Assembly (NCBI GenBank): GCA_041913505.1
Contig: JAYSFC010000129.1
Span: forward strand, 1 to 9,850
Direction: 5' to 3'
Length of the DNA: 9,850 bases
Source: JAYSFC01 sp041913505
Lineage (GTDB): Bacteria; Pseudomonadota; Gammaproteobacteria; Burkholderiales; Burkholderiaceae_C
The translations under genes were made by a program, and so were the position numbers. Positions 5,060 through 9,850 of the stretch are shown piece after piece; positions within the stretch are counted from its first letter, which is position 1; each line of letters starts with the position of its first letter. A model generated the notes under the pieces. The model did not search any database. It was not told the DNA's origin and saw only the letters and a list, made by a program, of their open reading frames with translations.

Positions 5060-5092
5060 AAGCCCTGGAACTGCAAGGTTCCAGGGCTTTTT
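5060..5092 (+). terminator. Rho-independent terminator after tRNA-Arg
   Basis: AAGCCCTGGAAC (5060-5071) pairs perfectly with GTTCCAGGGCTT (5078-5089) around a 6-nt loop, and a run of five T ends at 5092. It ends the tRNA-Arg transcript 29 nt before greB. Confidence 0.9.
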
Positions 5093-5121
5093 CGTTGGTG
5101 TTCTCGCGCGAAAATATCGCC

Positions 5122-5676
5122 ATGAGCAAAGCCTTTACCAAGGAAATGGACAGCGATGATGGCGATGAGGTGGCGCTGCCCCCCATCCCCGCAGGTAGCA
5201 AGAACTACATCACGCCACAGGGCTATGCCCGTCTGCGTGGCGAGTTGCTCGACCTGATCGACAACGAGCGCCCGAAGATCGTCGAGGTCGTCCACTGGGC
5301 TGCGAGCAATGGGGACCGCTCCGAGAACGGCGACTATTTGTACGGCAAGAAGCGCCTGCGCGAGATTGACCGGCGTATCCGGTTTCTGACCAAGCGCCTG
5401 GAGATTGCCGAGGTGGTCGATCCGGCGCTACATGAGGGCAGCGATCAGGTATTTTTCGGGGCCACCGTGACCTATGCGGACGATGAAGGCGCGGAGCGCA
5501 CGGTGACGATCATGGGTATCGACGAGGCTAACAGCGCCGAGGGCCAGGTCAGCTGGGTGTCACCCGTGGCGCGCGCTCTGCTCAAGGCCCGCGAGGGCGA
5601 TGAGGTGCAGCTGTCCACGCCGGGCGGCGTGCGCTCCCTTGAGATCGTTGCAGTGCGCTATCCGTCGAAGGCCTGA
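5122..5676 (+). CDS. greB: Transcription elongation factor GreB
   Basis: The 184-residue protein has the two GreB domains. The N-terminal coiled coil (about 27-95) has its tip sequence NGDRSENGDYLYGKK (63-77), whose acidic residues D65 and E68 enter the RNA polymerase secondary channel. The C-terminal FKBP-like domain (about 105-181) follows. GreB stimulates cleavage of backtracked RNA so that polymerase can resume. The DRSEN-DYLYGKKRLREIDRRIRFL signature separates GreB from GreA. ATG 5122 (MSKAFTKE) is chosen: the frame is open from TTG 5095, but that overlaps the terminator region and lacks family sequence. No clear Shine-Dalgarno precedes the ATG. The upstream terminator implies a separate promoter in a gap of only about 30 nt, or readthrough. 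The gene converges on spoT. Confidence 0.95.
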   Translation: MSKAFTKEMDSDDGDEVALPPIPAGSKNYITPQGYARLRGELLDLIDNERPKIVEVVHWAASNGDRSENGDYLYGKKRLREIDRRIRFLTKRLEIAEVVDPALHEGSDQVFFGATVTYADDEGAERTVTIMGIDEANSAEGQVSWVSPVARALLKAREGDEVQLSTPGGVRSLEIVAVRYPSKA

Positions 5677-5684
5677 CGCAGGCC
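5670..5684. terminator. Weak hairpin between convergent greB and spoT
   Basis: GGCCTG and CAGGCC form a 6-bp stem with loop ACG, overlapping the greB stop. There is no T-tract on either side, so if it helps terminate the two converging genes it is weak. Confidence 0.3.
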
Positions 5685-5690
5685 CGCAGC

Positions 5691-7961
5691 TTATTGGGGC
5701 AGGATGCGCTCTGCGCGCAACACAGCTTGTGTGCGGCGCAGGTTGCGCAGCGCAGCCTCGAGGTGGGCTTGGTCGCGCGCGGCGACGATGAAGCGCAGGT
5801 CGGCCGTGTCCATGGAGGTTTCATCGTCCATGTCGACGTGCACGATATCGGCTTCGGAACTGGCGAGTTCGGAGGCCACGCGCGCCAGCACGCCCTTGCC
5901 GTTGTTCACCGTGACGACGATGCCGGTTTCGAACGAGCGCGTCGGTTCGTCGCTCCAATCCACGGCGATGAAGCGTTCGCTGTCTTTGTGTTGCAGGCGC
6001 TTGGCGACGTTGCATTGCGTGCGGTGCACCACCAGGCCCTCGCCCCGGCCCAGGTAGCCGACGATGGGGTCGCCGGGCACGGGGCGGCAGCAGGGGGCGT
6101 ATTTCACGGAGGCGTTCTCGCTGCCATCAAGCGTCACGGCGCCTTGGGACACGCTCTCGTGCGAGGTGTAGCGCTCGCGTGTCATGAGCACTGCGTTGGG
6201 TCGGTGGCCATGTTCCGTCAGCAAAACCATGAGCCGCTTGGCAACGATGCTGGCGATGCGCTTGCCCAGGCCGATGTCGGTCATGAGCTCGGCGCGCGTG
6301 CGGTTGCCCGTGAAGCGCAGCAGCTTGTCCCACAGTGCCTGGTTCTCCGCATCGCTGGGGGGCAATTGCTCGATGCCTTCGGCGCGCAGGGCCTGGGCCA
6401 GCAGCTTCTCGCCCAGGCCTGCGGACTCGCTTTGCGCCTGGGTTTTGAGGTAGTGGCGGATCTTGGAGCGCGCGCGCCCCGTGCGCACAAAGCCCAGCCA
6501 TGCGGGATTGGGTGCGGACACGGGCGCGGTGATGATCTCGACCACGTCACCGTTCTTGAGCTCGGTGCGCAGTGGCACCTGCTCGTTGTTGATCTTGGCG
6601 GCTGTGGTGCGGTCGCCCACGTTGCTGTGAATGGCGTAGGCGAAGTCGACCACGGTGGCGCCACGCGGTAGCGCCATGATCTGGCTCTTGGGTGTGAATA
6701 CGTAGACCGCATCGGGGAACAGGTCCACTTTTACGTGGTCCCAGAACTCGGCTGCGTCGCGGGTTTCGTTCTGGATATCGAGCAGGGACTGCAGCCATTT
6801 GGTACCCAGGCGCTCGGCCGCGGTGCCGTCGGCATCCTGTGCCTTGTAGAGCCAATGCGCGGCCACGCCGGCTTCGGCCACCACGTGCATCTCCTCGGTG
6901 CGCATCTGGAACTCGATGTTGATGCCCGAAGGGCCCACCAGCGTGGTGTGCAGCGATTGGTAGCCGTTGAGCTTGGCGATCGCGATGTGGTCCTTGAACT
7001 TGCCGGGCACCGGCTTGTACATCTGGTGCAGCACGCCCAGGGCTGTGTAGCAGTCCGTCACCGTGGGCACAATGACGCGGAAGCCGTAGATGTCGGTCAC
7101 CTGCGCGAAGCTCAGGTGCTTGGTGTGCATCTTCTGGTAGACGGCGTACAGCGTTTTCTCGCGCCCTGCGAGGCGCACTTTCATGCCCAGGCGGGCGAAG
7201 GCGGAATCCACCTCGGTCTGTACTTTCTGGATCAGGTCGCGCCGGCGATTGCGGGATTTGTTCACCGCCTTGGCCAGCGTGGCGTAGCGCCAGGGGTGCA
7301 GGTGGCGGAAGGCCAGGTCCTGCAGCTCGCGGTAAGTCTGGTTCAGGCCCAGGCGGTGGGCGATGGGGGCGTAGATCTCGAGCGTTTCGGACGAGATGCG
7401 CGCCCACTTGCTGCGCGGCATGTCCGACAGCGTGCGCATGTTGTGCGTGCGGTCGGCCAGCTTGATGAGGATGACGCGCACGTCGCGTGCCATGGCCAGC
7501 AGCATCTTGCGAAACGACTCGGCCTGGTTTTCCTCGCGCGTGTTGAACTGCAGCTTGTCGAGCTTGGTGAGGCCGTCCACCAGTTCGGCCACCGGCGCGC
7601 CAAAGCGGTCGATGAGATCCGACTTGGTGACGCCGCAGTCTTCCATCGCGTCGTGCAGCAGGGCGGCCATGAGGGCCTGGGCATCGAGCTTCCAGGTTGC
7701 GCATTGCGCAGCCACGGCGATGGGGTGGGTAATGTAGGGCTCGCCGCTGTTGCGTAGCTGGCCCAGGTGGGCCTCGTCGGCATAGCGGTAGGCCTGGCGT
7801 ACCTGCTCAATGCTCGCAGCGTCCAGGTAGTTCAGGCTCTCCGTGAGCGCAGCAAAGCTGGCCGCAGCGGCGTTGGCGGCCGCAACCGATGCACTGGCCG
7901 CACCCGGGGCGTTGCCGGGGTGGGTGTCGGTGGCAGGAAGCGTATTCAGAACCGCGTTCAT
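5691..7961 (-). CDS. spoT: Bifunctional (p)ppGpp synthetase/hydrolase SpoT (Rel/Spo family)
   Basis: The 756-residue protein has the full Rel/Spo layout. An HD hydrolase domain has H79, H103-D104, E107-D108 and LADRTHNMRTL (168-178) intact, so ppGpp hydrolysis should be active. A synthetase domain runs about 250-375, with GREKTLYAVYQKMHTKHL, YGFRVIV and GYQSLHTT. Then come TGS (about 415-480), a Cys/His zinc-finger-like element with C624-C625, H646 and C650, and a C-terminal ACT domain (about 678-750). The intact HD and gene order favour SpoT over RelA; how strong the synthetase is cannot be judged by eye. The first 40 residues are an Ala-rich extension of low complexity. ATG 7961 has no Shine-Dalgarno. 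A TACATT box ends 6 nt before it, which would give a leaderless message. A terminator lies between rpoZ and this gene. Confidence 0.96.
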   Translation of the reverse strand: MNAVLNTLPATDTHPGNAPGAASASVAAANAAAASFAALTESLNYLDAASIEQVRQAYRYADEAHLGQLRNSGEPYITHPIAVAAQCATWKLDAQALMAALLHDAMEDCGVTKSDLIDRFGAPVAELVDGLTKLDKLQFNTREENQAESFRKMLLAMARDVRVILIKLADRTHNMRTLSDMPRSKWARISSETLEIYAPIAHRLGLNQTYRELQDLAFRHLHPWRYATLAKAVNKSRNRRRDLIQKVQTEVDSAFARLGMKVRLAGREKTLYAVYQKMHTKHLSFAQVTDIYGFRVIVPTVTDCYTALGVLHQMYKPVPGKFKDHIAIAKLNGYQSLHTTLVGPSGINIEFQMRTEEMHVVAEAGVAAHWLYKAQDADGTAAERLGTKWLQSLLDIQNETRDAAEFWDHVKVDLFPDAVYVFTPKSQIMALPRGATVVDFAYAIHSNVGDRTTAAKINNEQVPLRTELKNGDVVEIITAPVSAPNPAWLGFVRTGRARSKIRHYLKTQAQSESAGLGEKLLAQALRAEGIEQLPPSDAENQALWDKLLRFTGNRTRAELMTDIGLGKRIASIVAKRLMVLLTEHGHRPNAVLMTRERYTSHESVSQGAVTLDGSENASVKYAPCCRPVPGDPIVGYLGRGEGLVVHRTQCNVAKRLQHKDSERFIAVDWSDEPTRSFETGIVVTVNNGKGVLARVASELASSEADIVHVDMDDETSMDTADLRFIVAARDQAHLEAALRNLRRTQAVLRAERILPQ

Positions 7962-8002
7962 GGGTTTAATGTAGCGCGGAGCGAGGGTTGGCGGGGCGGG
8001 GT

Positions 8003-8033
8003 AAAAAAAAGCACCGCAGGGCGGTGCTTTTTA
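8003..8033 (-). terminator. Strong intrinsic terminator between rpoZ and spoT
   Basis: AAAAAGCACCGC (8006-8017) and GCGGTGCTTTTT (8021-8032) form a perfect 12-bp stem with a 3-nt loop. On the minus strand the stem runs into eight U, starting 23 nt after the rpoZ stop. It would end much of the yicC-gmk-rpoZ transcript before spoT. With five T on the plus strand it could also work in the other direction. Confidence 0.9.
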
Positions 8034-8055
8034 TGGGCTGGCGGGAGCCCGGGAT

Positions 8056-8259
8056 TCAGCCGGGAACCTTCTTGAGCATTTCCAGCCCGATCTTGCCTTC
8101 GGCGATCTCGCGCAGCGCCGTGACGGCGGGCTTGTTGCGGCTCTCGATCTTGGGAGCGTGGCCCTGGCTCAGCATGCGTGCGCGGTAGGTGGCGGCCAGC
8201 ACGAGTTGGAAGCGGTTGGGAATCTGCTCCAGGCAGTCTTCAACGGTGATGCGTGCCAT
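8056..8259 (-). CDS. rpoZ: DNA-directed RNA polymerase omega subunit
   Basis: The 67-residue protein carries the omega signature: MARITVEDCLEQIPNRFQLVLAATYRAR-type N-terminus, then a helix containing NKPAVTALREIAEGKIG (42-58). Omega wraps the C-terminal part of beta-prime, helps RNA polymerase assembly and forms part of ppGpp binding site 1 (known in E. coli). GGAG lies 6 nt before ATG 8259. It follows gmk by 18 nt, so the two are likely co-transcribed. Length is slightly below the roughly 90 residues of E. coli, as usual for betaproteobacteria, because the C-terminal tail is short. Confidence 0.96.
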   Translation of the reverse strand: MARITVEDCLEQIPNRFQLVLAATYRARMLSQGHAPKIESRNKPAVTALREIAEGKIGLEMLKKVPG

Positions 8260-8277
8260 CAGGGTTCTCCGAAGGAA

Positions 8278-8898
8278 TCAGGTGATATTGAGCGACTCGA
8301 AGGTGCTGGCCCGGGCGCGGCGCTGGGCCGCAAACTTCAGGCGCTGGGCGTGCACGATGGCTTTCAGGTCGAAAAGCGCGCGCTCGAACAATTCGTTGAT
8401 TATAACGAAGTCGAATTTCTGCACCTGGGCCATCTCGTGGGCGGCGTTCTGCAGGCGCTTCTCGATGACCTCGGCCGAGTCCTCGCCGCGGCGCTCCAGG
8501 CGCGAGCGCAGCTCCTCCCAGCTCGGCGGCAGGATAAAAACCAGCACCGCGTTGGCAAAGGCCTGCTTGATCTGCAGCGCCCCCTGGAAGTCGATCTCGA
8601 GCACGATGTCCGCGCCTTGGGAGATGCGCTCCTCGATGGCCTTCTTGGACGTTCCGTAGCGGTTGCCGTGCACGTGGGCCCATTCCACGAACGCGTTGTT
8701 CGCCACCATGGCGTCGAACTCCTGCTCGGAAGCGAAAAAGTACTCGCGGCCGTGCTTTTCCTGGCCGCGGGGCGCGCGCGTGGTGTGGGAGATGGAGCGA
8801 TGGGCCTGCGAGTCGAGTTCGAGCAGGGCCTTCACGAGCGTGGACTTCCCCGCACCGCTGGGGGCCGAGACTACGAATAGATTTCCAGGGTAGTCCAT
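8278..8898 (-). CDS. gmk: Guanylate kinase
   Basis: The 206-residue protein phosphorylates GMP (and dGMP) to GDP using ATP, in the cytoplasm. Visible motifs are the P-loop SAPSGAGKST (11-20), the GMP-binding SHTTRAPR (37-44) and GREYFF (50-55), EIDFQGA (101-107), and the lid Arg residues around RSRLERRG (131-138). Length is normal. GGAG lies about 10 nt before ATG 8898, longer than ideal. It lies between yicC (36 nt upstream) and rpoZ (18 nt downstream), all in the same direction. In several bacteria guanylate kinase is inhibited by ppGpp, which makes its linkage to spoT functionally sensible. Confidence 0.97.
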   Translation of the reverse strand: MDYPGNLFVVSAPSGAGKSTLVKALLELDSQAHRSISHTTRAPRGQEKHGREYFFASEQEFDAMVANNAFVEWAHVHGNRYGTSKKAIEERISQGADIVLEIDFQGALQIKQAFANAVLVFILPPSWEELRSRLERRGEDSAEVIEKRLQNAAHEMAQVQKFDFVIINELFERALFDLKAIVHAQRLKFAAQRRARASTFESLNIT

Positions 8899-8934
8899 GC
8901 TGACTGTACTCCGATTGCTATCAAAACAGGATTA

Positions 8935-9846
8935 TCACTCGATGTTCTGTACCTGCTCGCGCATCTGCTCGATCAGCACCTTCATGTCCACGCTGATGCG
9001 CGTGAGCTCGAGCGCTGCCGATTTCGAGCCCAGGGTGTTGGCCTCGCGGTGCAGTTCCTGAATCAGGAAGTCGAGGCGCTTGCCGATCTCGCCGCCCTTG
9101 TGCAGCAGGCGCTCGATCTCGTCGAGGTGCGAGGACAGGCGTGTGATTTCCTCGGCCACGTCGATGCGGATCGCAAAGGCCGTGGCCTCGGTCAGTGCGC
9201 GGTCCTGCGCTGCCTCGGGGGCGACATTGCCGTCGGCCAGGGCCATGGCGTCTTTCCAGCGCTCCACGAAGCGCTGGCGTTGCTGCTCCACGAGTTGCGG
9301 CACCAGGGGCTCGGCCTGCTGGGCCAGGGCGCGCAGCTGGGCCAGCCGGTCCTGCAGCATGCTGGCCAGGCGCTTGCCCTCGCGGGCACGGGCCGCAAGC
9401 AGGTCGCTCAAGGCCTGCTCGGCCAAGGCCGGGGCGATGTCGCTCCAGTCCTGGCCTGAGGGAGTGCCGGCCGTGGCGCACAGGCGCAGGGCATCGGCCA
9501 CGCTCAGCGGGGCGGCCTGGGGCAGCCAGGCCCTCACGGCGTCCTGCAGCCCATTGAGGCGCTGCAGCAGGCGCGGTGCCGGGTCGGGCAGAGTGCCCGC
9601 ATCCTCGCTTTCGAGGGCGGCGCGCAACTCGACCTTGCCTCGCTTGAGCTTGGCGGTGAGCAGGGCGCGCAACGCGGGTTCGAGGGCGCGCAATTCGTCG
9701 GGCAAGCGGAAGGACAGGTCCAGAAAACGGCTGTTGACGGAGCGGATCTCCAGCCCCAGCCGATGGGCACGCGCGGGGCCGTCGGCGCCCTCCGCGGACG
9801 CGCCATGCTGGGCGCTGGCGTATCCGGTCATGCTGTAAACTGGCAT
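8935..9846 (-). CDS. yicC: YicC family endoribonuclease
   Basis: The 303-residue protein starts with MPVYSMTGYA and has LEIRSVNSRFLDL (32-44), both typical of the YicC N-terminal domain. It ends with the DUF1732-type C-terminus from GEIGKRLDF through TLGSKSA to a MREQVQNIE end (252-303). E. coli YicC is an RNase reported to act on small RNA such as RyhB. The protein is slightly longer than the usual 285-290 residues because of an Ala/Gly/His-rich insert at about 13-29, between the first strand and the second conserved block. The start is 4 nt from the window edge, so its promoter and ribosome binding site are not visible. It is the first visible gene of the run to gmk and rpoZ. Confidence 0.94.
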   Translation of the reverse strand: MPVYSMTGYASAQHGASAEGADGPARAHRLGLEIRSVNSRFLDLSFRLPDELRALEPALRALLTAKLKRGKVELRAALESEDAGTLPDPAPRLLQRLNGLQDAVRAWLPQAAPLSVADALRLCATAGTPSGQDWSDIAPALAEQALSDLLAARAREGKRLASMLQDRLAQLRALAQQAEPLVPQLVEQQRQRFVERWKDAMALADGNVAPEAAQDRALTEATAFAIRIDVAEEITRLSSHLDEIERLLHKGGEIGKRLDFLIQELHREANTLGSKSAALELTRISVDMKVLIEQMREQVQNIE

Positions 9847-9850
9847 TGGA

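Noticed and set aside
5694..7757. Long plus-strand open frames (325 and 340 codons) opposite spoT
   Set aside because: They are antisense shadows of a clear Rel/Spo gene in GC-rich DNA; the translations are His/Val/Gly-rich without domains or ribosome binding sites.
1..9850. CRISPR array, insertion sequence or toxin-antitoxin pair
   Set aside because: No regularly spaced repeats, no transposase and no toxin-antitoxin-like gene pair were seen.

Overview
The window looks like a chromosomal segment of a high-GC betaproteobacterium, most likely Burkholderiales/Comamonadaceae (Acidovorax, Delftia or Comamonas type). The assignment rests on protein character and on the gene set hrcA, greB, spoT, rpoZ, gmk and yicC; the genus cannot be fixed by eye. 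It divides into an accessory left third and a core right two thirds.

Positions 2-3623 (+ strand, one gene reversed) are the right-hand part of a filamentous (inovirus) prophage. In order they hold the 3' part of a Cys-rich, Gly-linker adsorption protein (pIII-like), a small membrane minor coat protein (pVI/DUF2523-like) and the pI/Zot assembly ATPase, each separated by only 3 nt. A short membrane protein on the opposite strand follows, with its stop overlapping the zot stop. Next come a non-coding stretch with hairpins, a 21-bp-period direct repeat and a promoter, and finally a small serine recombinase with its own strong ribosome binding site. Replication genes, the major coat protein and the left end lie outside the window.

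The recombinase stop lies 9 nt before the hrcA start codon. The joint contains three alternating copies of CTTGAT/ATCAAG and a TAAAAT box that overlaps the recombinase stop. This is the best candidate for the right attachment site and the most interesting place in the window: the phage appears to sit directly against the 5' end of a heat-shock repressor gene.

Positions 3633-5676 (+) are host genes: hrcA, tRNA-CAU (by sequence more like lysidine tRNA-Ile2 than elongator tRNA-Met), an AT-rich spacer with promoters, tRNA-Arg(ACG), a strong intrinsic terminator, and greB.

Positions 5691-9846 (- strand) read yicC, gmk, rpoZ, spoT, the betaproteobacterial version of the gmk-rpoZ-spoT arrangement. 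These genes link guanine nucleotide supply (Gmk), RNA polymerase (omega), (p)ppGpp turnover (SpoT) and RNA decay (YicC). A strong terminator hairpin separates rpoZ from spoT, so spoT is probably transcribed at least partly on its own. greB and spoT converge with 14 nt between their stops.
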